Assembly: GCA_009380095.1 (NCBI GenBank)
Contig: WHSL01000008.1
Span: forward strand, 1 to 57,039
Source of the DNA: Streptosporangiales bacterium
GTDB lineage: Bacteria > Actinomycetota > Actinomycetes > Streptosporangiales > Streptosporangiaceae
DNA: 57,039 bases
Direction: 5' to 3'
In this document: piece by piece, positions 18,086 through 29,004 of the stretch
How the letters are laid out: each line of letters begins with the position of its first letter
Numbering within the stretch: position 1 is the first letter of the stretch
Translations under genes and position numbers: made by a program
The notes under the pieces: model-generated
Seen by the model: only the letters and a program-made list of their open reading frames with translations
What the model was told of the DNA's origin: nothing
Database searches by the model: none

Positions 18086-19465
18086 CTATCCCTTCCCCTG
18101 CGCGGGGGCCTGGTCGCCGTCACGGCGCTGTGGGCGCAACAGGGCCTCGGCGAGCGCGAGCATGGTCTCCTCGAGGGAACCGAGCCGCCTGGACAGCTCG
18201 TCGTAAGAGGACTCCACGATCTTGGCGACGGTCTCCTCGACCTCCGTACGGTCCGGACGCGACCGCAGCTCGGCCAGTATCGGTTCGGTCGCCTCGGCGA
18301 ACTGCTTGTCCAGCGCGTCGAGCCGGTGGCCGTAGTCGATGACCGGCCGGGAGGTCAGCTCGTCGAGCTTGCGCTGCACCTCTCCCGCCTCCAGGGTGCC
18401 GGGCAGGCCGGTGATGCGCTCGCCGAGCCCCTCGATCCGGTCGTCGAGGGCGCGCAGGTTGCCGTCCACACCCGCGAACCGGCCCTCCAGCCCGTCCAGG
18501 TGACCGTCGAGCCCGTCGAGCCGGCCCTGAACGCCCTCCAGCCGCCCGTCGAGCCCGCCGAACCGCCCGTCCAGCCCGTCGAGCCGGCCGTCGACGCCTT
18601 CGAATCGGCCCTCCAGCCCGTCGAAGGAGCCGTTCAGGCCCTCGAGCCGCCCGTCCAGCCCGTCCAGCCGGCCGGTCACCCCGCCGAGCCCGCGCTCCAG
18701 CCGGCTCCCGGCCTCGTCGAGCCCACGCTCCAGCCGGCCGCCGACCTCGTCGAGCCGGCCGGTGACCCCATCGAGCCCGCCCTCGAGCCGGCTCCCGACC
18801 TCGTCGAGGCGCTTCGTCACGTCCGTGGTGGAGGCGCTCAGCTGCTCCTCGACCCGCCCGGCGACCTCGCCGAGCCGCTCGCCGATCTGTTCGGCGATGT
18901 TGCCGAGCTGCCGGTCCAGACCCTCGGTGCGCTGGGTGAGCTCGGCCATGGCCTTGTCCAGCCGGGCGAACCGGCCCGCCGCGGCCTCCATGCCGCCGTG
19001 CAGCTTGTCCAGCCGCTCGCCGAACTCCTCGACCCGCTGCGCGCTCTGCCGGGCCGCGTCGGCGATGCTCTGCAGCCGGCCGAGGGCCTCGTCGACGCTC
19101 TCGGAGACGACGCCGACGTCGGCCCAGAGCGCGGGGAGCTCGGCCACCGGCTTGAGCCGCTCACTCACCTGGTCGATGTGCTCGGCCAGGGTCTCCGCCC
19201 AGGCCGGAGGCTTGGTGGACAGTTCCTCGAGCCGGGCGGCGAGCCGCTCGGTGGACCGCGCGAGCCCGCCGATCTCCCGCTCGCGCAGCTCCCTGAGCAG
19301 CCACTCCATACCCTCGAGGCGCTGCCGGAGCTCCTCGGTGACGGCGCCCTGGGAGCTCTGCTCGACGACGTGGTCCTGGGCCGCCCGGGCCAGAAGGTCC
19401 CGCATCCGGTCGGAGATGCCGGTCTGGCCCCCTGGCGGGAGGAATTCGTGATTGGTGTGTTCCAC
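18086..19465 (-). CDS. coiled-coil protein with a heptad-repeat array
   Basis: 459 residues, predicted soluble, with no signal peptide or membrane segment. Nearly the whole chain is heptad-patterned and rich in Leu, Arg, Glu and Gly. Residues 265-334 are ten consecutive seven-residue units of the form G-[RSH]-[LF]-x-G-[LV]-x. A looser array lies at about 218-264. The termini (1-30 and 440-459) look disordered. The GTG start follows AAGGAG by 6 bases, so the upstream Arg-rich frame is not used. I recognise no named family. A structural, filament-like or tethering role is inference from composition only. Expression is independent of its neighbours. Confidence 0.7.
   Translation of the reverse strand: MEHTNHEFLPPGGQTGISDRMRDLLARAAQDHVVEQSSQGAVTEELRQRLEGMEWLLRELREREIGGLARSTERLAARLEELSTKPPAWAETLAEHIDQVSERLKPVAELPALWADVGVVSESVDEALGRLQSIADAARQSAQRVEEFGERLDKLHGGMEAAAGRFARLDKAMAELTQRTEGLDRQLGNIAEQIGERLGEVAGRVEEQLSASTTDVTKRLDEVGSRLEGGLDGVTGRLDEVGGRLERGLDEAGSRLERGLGGVTGRLDGLDGRLEGLNGSFDGLEGRFEGVDGRLDGLDGRFGGLDGRLEGVQGRLDGLDGHLDGLEGRFAGVDGNLRALDDRIEGLGERITGLPGTLEAGEVQRKLDELTSRPVIDYGHRLDALDKQFAEATEPILAELRSRPDRTEVEETVAKIVESSYDELSRRLGSLEETMLALAEALLRPQRRDGDQAPAQGKG
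18464..18673 (-). repeat. ten tandem 21-base units inside the coiled-coil gene
   Basis: This stretch encodes residues 265-334, ten units of seven residues each, with a conserved Gly at position 1, Leu/Phe at 3, usually Gly at 5 and Leu/Val at 6. The units are similar but not identical at the DNA level, so the array is likely kept by protein selection with some unit turnover. Confidence 0.75.
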
Positions 19466-19692
19466 CGGATGCTCCTTCACCGGCCGCCGGGCCCGTGCCC
19501 TCTCGCAGTGCCGTGCACTGTCTTTCCGTCTTCGCCGGCCTCGTCGTTTGCGGCGCCTCACTTTAGTGCCAGCCGCGGGCGGGGTTCGCGCGTACGGAAA
19601 TTCGTCGCCGCTTCTGGGAAAATGCCCTTGATATCCGAGTGGAGAGGCTTGTCGCATTCGGGTGGCGGCACGGGGGGAGAGTCGAATACGAA

Positions 19693-19735
19693 AGGACCCC
19701 GTGCGCGCCGTGCGCGCCGTGCGCGCCAGGGTCCT
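19693..19735 (-). terminator. hairpin around three 9-base repeats, after the zinc-ribbon gene
   Basis: AGGACCC (19693-19699) and GGGTCCT (19729-19735) are exact complements. They enclose three perfect tandem copies of GTGCGCGCC (19701-19727). Read on the minus strand the stem follows the stop of the zinc-ribbon gene by 20 bases and is followed by TTTCG. That is terminator-like, and the GC-alternating repeats can add inner stems. Confidence 0.45.
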
Positions 19736-19754
19736 CGAGGTGCGGAGGGCGAGG

Positions 19755-20009
19755 TCAGCCCGCGGCCGCCCCCTGGAAGATCTCGTGCATGATCCCCCTG
19801 CGGTGCTTCCCCTTGTACCCGTCGGCGGCGGTCTCGCCGTCGATCGGGAGGTTCGCCAGGTACTCGCTCTCCGCGTCGATCAGACGCTCGAGTTCTCCAC
19901 GATCCAGAAAGACCCCCTTGCAGTCGCCGCACTGCTCGATGACGACGCCGTTTCGTTCGAACGTCTCCATGTCCGCCCGGCATTTCGGGCACAGTGGCGT
20001 CTGATCCAT
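19755..20009 (-). CDS. small TFIIB-type zinc-ribbon protein
   Basis: 84 residues. The N-terminal half is a zinc ribbon of the zf-TFIIB family (PF13453), with CPKC at 7-10 and CGDC near 27-30, followed by the family's GVFLDRGELERL. A charged linker and a basic K/H/R-rich segment follow. The ATG at 20009 lies 7 bases after AAGGAG; the in-frame ATG six bases upstream is too close to that site. The biochemical role of the family is unknown; nucleic-acid or protein binding is likely from the fold. Confidence 0.8.
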   Translation of the reverse strand: MDQTPLCPKCRADMETFERNGVVIEQCGDCKGVFLDRGELERLIDAESEYLANLPIDGETAADGYKGKHRRGIMHEIFQGAAAG

Positions 20010-20161
20010 CGTCATACTCCTTAACTCGGTCGCGTGCCGCGTCGGGCTTGCTCCCGTTCCCCACATATGAACCGATTCAGGCTAATGGGAGGAACATCGG
20101 GATGTCCGGCACTCATGCGATTCCGGCCATTCCCGCCGGCGGGACGACACACCCCGGGCCT

Positions 20162-21346
20162 TCACGCGGAGGCGCAGATGAACGCGTACGGCCGCGTGCC
20201 CACGCGGGTGAGCACCACGGTCGCCGACTCCTCGCCCTCGGCGCGCAGGTCGCGGCGGAGGCGCTCCACGTCCACCGCGGAGCCGCGCTTCTTCACGTCA
20301 CCGTGCCGACCCGGCGTGCGCGCAGCGCGGAACGCAGCCGCTTCAGCGAGAACGGCATGACCTCGAGCACCTCGTACCGGGCGCAGAAAGGCGAGTCGAC
20401 CGCCCGGTCGGCGGTGATGTAGGCGATCCGCGGGTCGAGCAGGGCGCCGTCCACCCCGGCCGCGGCCTCCGCCACCAGGTGCGCCCGGACGACCGCGCCG
20501 TCGGGCTCGTACAGGTAGCGCAACGGCGGCGAGACCGGCGGGTCCCCGAGCCCCGCAGCGGCCGTCAGCGTGGCCCCCGACGGCAGCAGCGTCGCCCGCC
20601 TGCCGCCCGCGCCGGCGAGGGTGCCGAGCCACACCGCAGCCTCCTTGACGTCCCCTTTGTAGGAGATCCACTCCGCCTCCGCGCCGGCGGGGATGAGCTC
20701 GTGCGGGATGCCCGGAGCCGTCTTGACGCACCCGCCCACCGCGCCCCCGGCGAGGCGCAGCGCCTCCGGCCAGGGCGGCGAGAACGACGCGGGGTCGAAG
20801 ACCCGGCCACGCGCACCACGTCCACCGGCGGCCCCCCCGCGGTCCGCCGCGCCGGGTCGCAGAAGACCGCGGCGTACGGCCCCGGATCCACCTCCCGGAC
20901 GTCCCCGCCCCGGACCTCGGCGACCCCCTCAAGGCCGAGCGCCCCGAGGTTCGCCCGGGCCACCAGCAAGGTCAGCGGGTCGGCGTCCACCCCGGCGGCA
21001 CGGGTCCCGGTACGCGCCAGCGCGACCAGATCCGCGCCGATCCCGCAGCACAGATCCGCGGCCGGCGCGCCCGCCCGGGCCAGCCGTACGGCCCGATGCG
21101 CCGCCACCTCGGCCCGCGAGGCCTGTTCCAGCCCGGCCGGGGTGAAGAACATCCGCTCCGTGTCCGGGCCGAACCTCGGCACCGCGCGCGCAGCGCCGCC
21201 TGGGTGAGCGCAGCCGCGACCAGATCGGCCGGATGCTCCCGGCGGAACCGGGAGGCGACGGCCAGTTGGTCGCCGGAAAGATCCTCGGTGGCGAGCAGGT
21301 GCCGTCCGTCCGGTTCGAGCAGGCGGCGAAACCCCTCGATATCCAC
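20162..21346 (-). pseudogene. THUMP-like domain class I SAM methyltransferase, split by three frameshifts
   Basis: The parts read in three successive frames. An N-terminal part starts at GTG 21346 behind GGAGGGAG. The methyltransferase core has PAADLCCGIGADLVALA (SAM motif I) and VFCDPARR. The C-terminal part has KTAPGIPHELIP and ends with VKKRGSAVDVERLR. Frame changes occur in a GC run at about 21182-21191, near 20801-20807, and near 20296-20299. Each is restored by adding one base, giving about 395 residues, a normal family length. Three independent mutations or base-calling losses are both possible. Family function is unproven; the fold suggests nucleic-acid methylation. Confidence 0.75.
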
Positions 21347-21362
21347 CCGATCTCCCTCCGTG

Positions 21363-21389
21363 TTGACGACCTGAAGTGTCACGGATAAT
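21363..21389 (+). promoter_or_regulatory. promoter of groES-groEL
   Basis: TTGACG (21363-21368) and GATAAT (21384-21389) are 15 bases apart, slightly short of the usual 17. The CIRCE operator starts 8 bases downstream, so HrcA binding there would block early transcription. Confidence 0.5.
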
Positions 21390-21397
21390 CTTCCCGA

Positions 21398-21424
21398 TTG
21401 GCACTCTCGAACGTAGAGTGCTAA
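21398..21424. promoter_or_regulatory. CIRCE operator for HrcA
   Basis: TTGGCACTC, a 9-base spacer and GAGTGCTAA match the CIRCE consensus TTAGCACTC-N9-GAGTGCTAA with one change in the left arm. It lies between the predicted promoter and groES. HrcA repression of groES-groEL with release on heat shock is the established role in Gram-positive bacteria. Confidence 0.93.
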
Positions 21425-21548
21425 GTGACTTCAGGGCGCTTCCGCCCCTAGGTCGCACGGCGCGACAAGGTCGGTCTGGCACCCGCGACGACAGGCCGCC
21501 GGGGCGCCCGTAACGCAGCCGAGATCGCAATGAAGGGGGAGGTCACAC

Positions 21549-21866
21549 ATGGCGACCGCCACCGATAAGAAGGTTGTGCTCAAGCCTCTGGGAGACCGTA
21601 TCGTGGTCCGCCCGCTGGAGGCTGAGCAGACGACGGCGTCCGGACTTGTCATTCCGGACACCGCCAAGGAGAAGCCCCAGGAGGGCGAGGTGATCGCCGT
21701 AGGCCCGGGCAACTGGGACGAGGACGGCGAGAAGCGCGTTCCGCTCGACGTGGCCGTTGGCGACGTCGTGCTCTACAGCAAGTACGGCGGCACCGAGGTG
21801 AAGTACAGCAACGAGGACTACCTCGTGCTGTCGGCGCGCGACGTCCTCGCCGTCATCGAGAAGTAA
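21549..21866 (+). CDS. groES: co-chaperonin GroES
   Basis: 105 residues. It forms the heptameric lid of GroEL. Visible are the N-terminal [11 protein letters not shown], the mobile loop region [20 protein letters not shown] in pieces, GEVIAVGPG, and the C-terminal [19 protein letters not shown] pattern. AAGGGGGAGG precedes the ATG. It is under the CIRCE operator 125 bases upstream. groEL follows after a 145-base gap with no second CIRCE, so the two probably share a transcript. Confidence 0.97.
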   Translation: MATATDKKVVLKPLGDRIVVRPLEAEQTTASGLVIPDTAKEKPQEGEVIAVGPGNWDEDGEKRVPLDVAVGDVVLYSKYGGTEVKYSNEDYLVLSARDVLAVIEK

Positions 21867-22005
21867 TTTGGCCGCTCCCCGCACTGCCGGGGACCGGTCG
21901 ACGCGACACCGAGTGTCGACAGCGGCCCCGGCCGGCCAGGCGCTGCGTTGCTAGCCGACACAGCGCCGGCCGCGCCGGGGTTCGCTGGTTGACCAGACTG
22001 GATAG

Positions 22006-23637
<1,632 letters not shown>

Positions 23638-23678
23638 GCACCGGCACGGGCGCCGTCCCGGCGTCCATGGGTACGGAA

Positions 23679-23711
23679 GGATCCCGTCGCGGTGACACCG
23701 CGGCGGGATCC
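23679..23711 (+). terminator. terminator hairpin after groEL
   Basis: A 15-base stem with one mismatch (GGATCCCG-arm against CGGGATCC-arm) and a 3-base loop lies 41 bases after the groEL stop and is followed by CTCTCTTC. It separates the heat-shock operon from the sigma factor gene. Confidence 0.75.
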
Positions 23712-24027
23712 TCTCTTCGCATCGACGGAGAGCGACCGATTGATGACCGTACGTCATAATTTCAACCACTTCCGGTCCCGCTCGGAACCGGCAGTATTGC
23801 TCTCCGATTTCCACCCCGGACTGACTGTGACGGCGGGGAAGGAGATCGCCGAACCGCATTGAGCTGGTCTTTCGCGGCGCAGCGTGGGCACTTCGTCGCT
23901 TTGGGTGAGGGAGAAAACGCGCTCTGTGTCCCGTTCCAGGCAGAGAGCGGTATGCCATGATCCAAGCGGCACCGTGACCATTCCGTTGCCTTTCCCGGGC
24001 AAGACACGGGCTGTCCGCCCCGGCATC
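23712..24027 (+). other. 316-base region upstream of the sigma factor gene, lower G+C
   Basis: No convincing gene lies here; short frames have non-coding composition. The stretch is visibly richer in A and T than its surroundings (for example CATAATTTCAACC near 23,753-23,765 and GAGGGAGAAAACGC near 23,904). It probably carries the control region of the sigma factor gene. No operator was identified. In M. tuberculosis whiB3 and another small gene lie between groEL1 and sigD; neither is present here. Confidence 0.45.
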
Positions 24028-24663
24028 ATGCTCTACGTGACGGAGGGAAGCATCGCCGACGCGTTCCCCGCGGGGTCCCCACCCGGTGAGACGGCGCATG
24101 CCGACGAGGGGGATCTTCGGGGTCTGACCGATCTGGCGGCCCGGGGTGACCGTGCGGCGATCGAATCGCTCATCGAGGCGATCCGCCCCATGGTGGTGCG
24201 GTACTGCCGCGCCCGGCTGGGGCGGGTTTCGGGCCACTACCACATCGCCGACGATGTGGCCCAGGAGGTCTGCATCGCGGTCCTGGCCGCGCTGCCCCGG
24301 TATCGGGACATCGGCCGGCCGTTCGCCTCGTTCGTGTTCGGCATCGCGTCCCACAAGGTCGCCGACGCGCTGCGCAGCTCGGTACGGGCCGCCGTGCCCA
24401 CCGAGGAGCTCCCCGACGGCCCGGATGACCGCCCGGGTCCCGAGGAGACCGTCGTGCGGTACGTCGAGGCGGAACATGCCAGGGCGCTGCTGTCACGTCT
24501 CCCGGAAATCCAGCGGGAGTTGCTCGTTCTCCGGGTGGTGGCGGGTCTTTCCGCCGAGGAGACGGGTAACGTACTGGGTATGTCAGCGGGGGCCGTGCGT
24601 GTGGCGCAGCACCGGGCTTTGGCGCGGTTGCGGGCCATGGCCGTCGAGGAGCAGATTGCGTGA
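24028..24663 (+). CDS. sigD: ECF-like sigma factor, SigD/ShbA type
   Basis: 211 residues. Region 2 runs from about 40 to 110 ([19 protein letters not shown] in pieces, then [18 protein letters not shown], the -10-binding helix) and region 4 from about 150 to 205 ([21 protein letters not shown], then a helix-turn-helix). Its place between groEL1 and guaB, and the linked anti-sigma gene, match M. tuberculosis sigD and the ShbA group of Streptomyces. The start is uncertain: ATG 24028 has no ribosome site, and GTG 24037 is an alternative. GTGA overlap couples it to the next gene. Confidence 0.88.
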   Translation: MLYVTEGSIADAFPAGSPPGETAHADEGDLRGLTDLAARGDRAAIESLIEAIRPMVVRYCRARLGRVSGHYHIADDVAQEVCIAVLAALPRYRDIGRPFASFVFGIASHKVADALRSSVRAAVPTEELPDGPDDRPGPEETVVRYVEAEHARALLSRLPEIQRELLVLRVVAGLSAEETGNVLGMSAGAVRVAQHRALARLRAMAVEEQIA

Positions 24664-25559
24664 CGGGCAGTCGTCCATTGAAGCTGGTCCATGTCGATGA
24701 CGTTCAGCGCACCGACGCCGCGATCGAGGAGTTGGCCTCCCGGCGCGGCGAGGCCGGTCGTATCTCCGACCCTGCGCTGTCGATCCTCGATGAACTCATC
24801 GCCGACGTAGACGAGCGGGAACCGGTCCTGCGCGCCGTCGGCTCGCAAGGCAGCGCCAGGCGGACCCGCCGCAGCCGCCGCGGCCGGTTCATCGCCGCGC
24901 TCGGCATCGGCGTCGTGATCGCCGGCGGCTCCACGGGGGTGGCGGTCGCGGGCTCGCAGTTCCTGGGCGACCTTCAGCCGCCGCGGGTGGAGAGCATCCA
25001 CAAGGGCGGCGACGACGAGGAGAACGAGAAGAGCTCCCGGGAGATCGGGGCCGGCGTGGTGCCGCCCATCGGCGGCGCGAACGGCGAGCGCCCGCCGCAG
25101 GTGTCGCGGCAACGCTCCGACGCCCTGGAGGAGGCGCGGCGCCGGGCCGAGCGGGCCGAGGGCGCTCCCGCGGAGGTGCCGTCGGCCGAGGGCAAGGGCC
25201 TGGACAAGAAGGTCGACCGGTCCGCCAAGGGCGGCAAGCTCGGCGCCGACGTGGACACCGGGCTCGACGCGGACACTGGCACCGACACCGGTACGGACCC
25301 CGACACCGGCACCGATTCGGACACCGGCACGGACTTCGACACCGGCACCGACTCCAAGGGCTCCGGCTCGGACAAGGGCCGCGGCCACCAGTCCGCCGAC
25401 CCCGGCGGCACGACCACCGACCCCGGCGAGACTCCAGACTCCGGCACCCCCGAGGACTCCACGACCTCCGACGACGGGACCACCGACGACGGGACCTCCG
25501 ACGGAACCTCCACCTCCGCCGAGTTCAGCACCGGCGACACCGTCGGTCTCGGAGGGTGA
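24660..25559 (+). CDS. rsdA: membrane anti-sigma factor, RsdA-like
   Basis: 299 residues. The cytoplasmic N-terminus (1-85) has [14 protein letters not shown] and a DELIADVDE helix, resembling the SigD-binding region of RsdA. One membrane helix spans about 82-103 after a SRRGRF basic turn. The outside part (about 105-299) is low-complexity: acidic, with DTGTD-type repeats coded at about 25,254-25,355 and a Thr/Asp/Ser-rich tail. Length and place match Rv3413c-type proteins. Regulated proteolysis releasing the sigma factor is known for such systems. The PrsW-like protease at 9.5 kb is a possible partner by inference only. Confidence 0.82.
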   Translation: MTGSRPLKLVHVDDVQRTDAAIEELASRRGEAGRISDPALSILDELIADVDEREPVLRAVGSQGSARRTRRSRRGRFIAALGIGVVIAGGSTGVAVAGSQFLGDLQPPRVESIHKGGDDEENEKSSREIGAGVVPPIGGANGERPPQVSRQRSDALEEARRRAERAEGAPAEVPSAEGKGLDKKVDRSAKGGKLGADVDTGLDADTGTDTGTDPDTGTDSDTGTDFDTGTDSKGSGSDKGRGHQSADPGGTTTDPGETPDSGTPEDSTTSDDGTTDDGTSDGTSTSAEFSTGDTVGLGG

Positions 25560-25574
25560 CCGTTCAGCGGGCGT

Positions 25575-25602
25575 GGATCAGCGGTCAGGGATCAGCGGTC
25601 AG
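25575..25602. repeat. exact tandem duplication of 14 bases
   Basis: GGATCAGCGGTCAG occurs twice back to back (25575-25588 and 25589-25602), in the short convergent gap after rsdA. The second copy covers the stop codon of the DUF5319 gene. Confidence 0.7.
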
Positions 25603-25973
25603 CGGTCTTCGCTGTCGATGACGCCGGCGACGTAGCCGCGGGCGTACTCCCAGCTGACGAACTCGTTGGGGTCGGGGCCGTAGGCGGGTTCGTGCACCCG
25701 GTGGCGGCCGCCGTGCAGCAGGTCGTGCAGGTTGCCCTGGAGCAGATCCCACCCGAAGTAGTGCGGCTCGCCACAGTCCGCGCAGTCGAGCACCAGCCCG
25801 CGGATGCCCTGCGGTTCCAGCAGGGCGCGGAACACGTCGAGGTCGGCGAGGTCGGCGAGGATGTCCTCGCGCTCGGTGGGGTCGAGCGGCTCGTCGTCCT
25901 CGTCATCACCGAGCGCGGCGGCCGGATCATCCGGGTCGCCCGCGAACGGGTCGGGAGGCACGTCGTCCATCAC
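25599..25973 (-). CDS. DUF5319 family protein
   Basis: 124 residues, acidic, no signal peptide. A disordered DDP/E-rich N-terminus precedes a conserved core with LDCADCGEPHYFGWDLL, where the CxxC may bind metal, and LHDLLHGG. The family is restricted to actinobacteria and has no known function; Rv3412 lies at the same place in M. tuberculosis. The GTG at 25973 is chosen because TAGCGT ends 7 bases before it; the ATG immediately after is the alternative. It is convergent with rsdA and divergent from guaB. Confidence 0.85.
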   Translation of the reverse strand: MMDDVPPDPFAGDPDDPAAALGDDEDDEPLDPTEREDILADLADLDVFRALLEPQGIRGLVLDCADCGEPHYFGWDLLQGNLHDLLHGGRHRVHEPAYGPDPNEFVSWEYARGYVAGVIDSEDR

Positions 25974-25980
25974 ATGAACC

Positions 25981-25986
25981 ACGCTA
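25981..25986 (-). promoter_or_regulatory. -10 element of the DUF5319 gene
   Basis: TAGCGT on the minus strand ends 7 bases before the GTG at 25973. No ribosome-binding site follows, which fits a leaderless mRNA. Confidence 0.45.
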
Positions 25987-26184
25987 CTGCCCGGACCCCG
26001 ATCGCGCTTGGCCGTACCTGGGTGGAAATCGCGCCTGACCCGGCCGATCGCGGACCGGCGACCAGGGCCGCCGCGGAGCCTGCGCCGGGGCAGGAAGAAA
26101 TCAGCCGCGGTGAGCGTCTGAGCGAGTGAGGCCCGCGTGCGCCCGGGAGTCGGCGTTCCCGCGTGAATACGCACGGTGACCATC

Positions 26185-27741
<1,557 letters not shown>

Positions 27742-27813
27742 ACCGCGCTCTGCCACCCGCGCAGACCGCGCCCCACGACCCCGCGCAGAACCGCGCCGAA
27801 GCAGGAGGAACCG

Positions 27814-28923
27814 GTGGCTCAGGTCGAGATCGGCCGTGGCAAGTCGGGGCGGCGCGCCTACCGCCTGGAGGAGATCGGCATTGTGCCGTCCCGGCGCACC
27901 CGCGACCCCGAGGAGGTGTCCATCGCCTGGCAGATCGACGCCTACCGGTTCGAGCTGCCGCTCGTCGTGAGCCCGATGGACAGCGTGGTCTCGCCGGCCA
28001 CCGCGATCGCGGTCGGGCGCCTCGGCGGCCTCGGCGTGCTCGACCTCGAGGGCCTGTGGACGCGGTACGAGGACCCGGAGCCGCTCCTCGCCGAGTTGGC
28101 CGCGGTGGACGAGGAACGGGCGACCTCACGCCTGCAGGAGATCTACGCCGAGCCGATCAAGGAGGAGCTGATCGGGCGCCGGATCCAGGAGATCCGCGAC
28201 TCGGGCGTGATCACCGCGGCGGCGCTCACCCCGCAGCGCACCGCGCAGTACCACAAGGCCGTGATCGACGCCGGGGTGGACATCTTCGTCATCCGCGGCA
28301 CCACGGTCTCCGCCGAGCACGTCTCCGGGCGGGCCGAGCCGCTCAACCTCAAGCAGTTCATCTACGAGCTGGACGTGCCGGTGGTGGTGGGCGGCTGCGC
28401 CACGTACACGGCGGCCCTGCACCTGATGCGCACCGGCGCGGCGGGCGTGCTCGTCGGATTCGGCGGCGGGTCGGGCCACACCACCCGTACGGTCCTGGGC
28501 GTGGCGGTCCCGATGGCGAGCGCCATCGCCGACGTGGCCGCGGCGCGGCGCGACTACCTCGACGAGTCGGGCGGCCGCTACGTCCACGTCATCGCGGACG
28601 GCGGCATGACCCGCAGCGGCGACATCGCGAAGGCGATCGCCTGCGGTTCCGACGCGGTGATGGTCGGCTCCCCGCTGGCCCGCGCGTCCGAGGCACCGGG
28701 CCGCGGCTACCACTGGGGCAGCGAGGCGCACCACCACGAGCTGCCGCGCGGCAACCGGGTGGAGGTCGGCACGATCGGCTCCTTCGAGCAGATCCTCAAC
28801 GGGCCGTCCAGCGTCCCCGACGGCACGATGAACCTGATGGGCGCGCTCCGCCGCACCATGGCCACCTCGGGCTACTCCGACGTCAAGGAGTTCCAGCGGG
28901 TCGAGGTCGTCGTCACGGACTGA
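27814..28923 (+). CDS. guaB3: GuaB3 family IMP dehydrogenase-related protein
   Basis: 369 residues, a TIM barrel related to IMP and GMP dehydrogenases but lacking CBS domains. The loop that holds the catalytic Cys in GuaB here reads GFGGGSGHTTR, with no Cys. [31 protein letters not shown] is kept in pieces. This form is typical of actinobacterial GuaB3, so it is a family trait, not damage. Its reaction is not established for this clade. A strong AGGAGG lies 5 bases before the GTG. Cotranscription with guaB is likely. Confidence 0.9.
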   Translation: MAQVEIGRGKSGRRAYRLEEIGIVPSRRTRDPEEVSIAWQIDAYRFELPLVVSPMDSVVSPATAIAVGRLGGLGVLDLEGLWTRYEDPEPLLAELAAVDEERATSRLQEIYAEPIKEELIGRRIQEIRDSGVITAAALTPQRTAQYHKAVIDAGVDIFVIRGTTVSAEHVSGRAEPLNLKQFIYELDVPVVVGGCATYTAALHLMRTGAAGVLVGFGGGSGHTTRTVLGVAVPMASAIADVAAARRDYLDESGGRYVHVIADGGMTRSGDIAKAIACGSDAVMVGSPLARASEAPGRGYHWGSEAHHHELPRGNRVEVGTIGSFEQILNGPSSVPDGTMNLMGALRRTMATSGYSDVKEFQRVEVVVTD

Positions 28924-29004
28924 CCGCCGGCCGGGGATGTTTTCCCCCGTACGCGGGAACACGTTACGGTCAAGGGCCGGGAACGTCGTCTCTGGGGGTG
29001 GCGC

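Noticed and set aside
23754-24029. A small 91-codon minus-strand frame in the lower-GC gap before the sigma factor
   Set aside because: No ribosome site, no -10 at leaderless distance, no recognisable domain and weak third-position bias.
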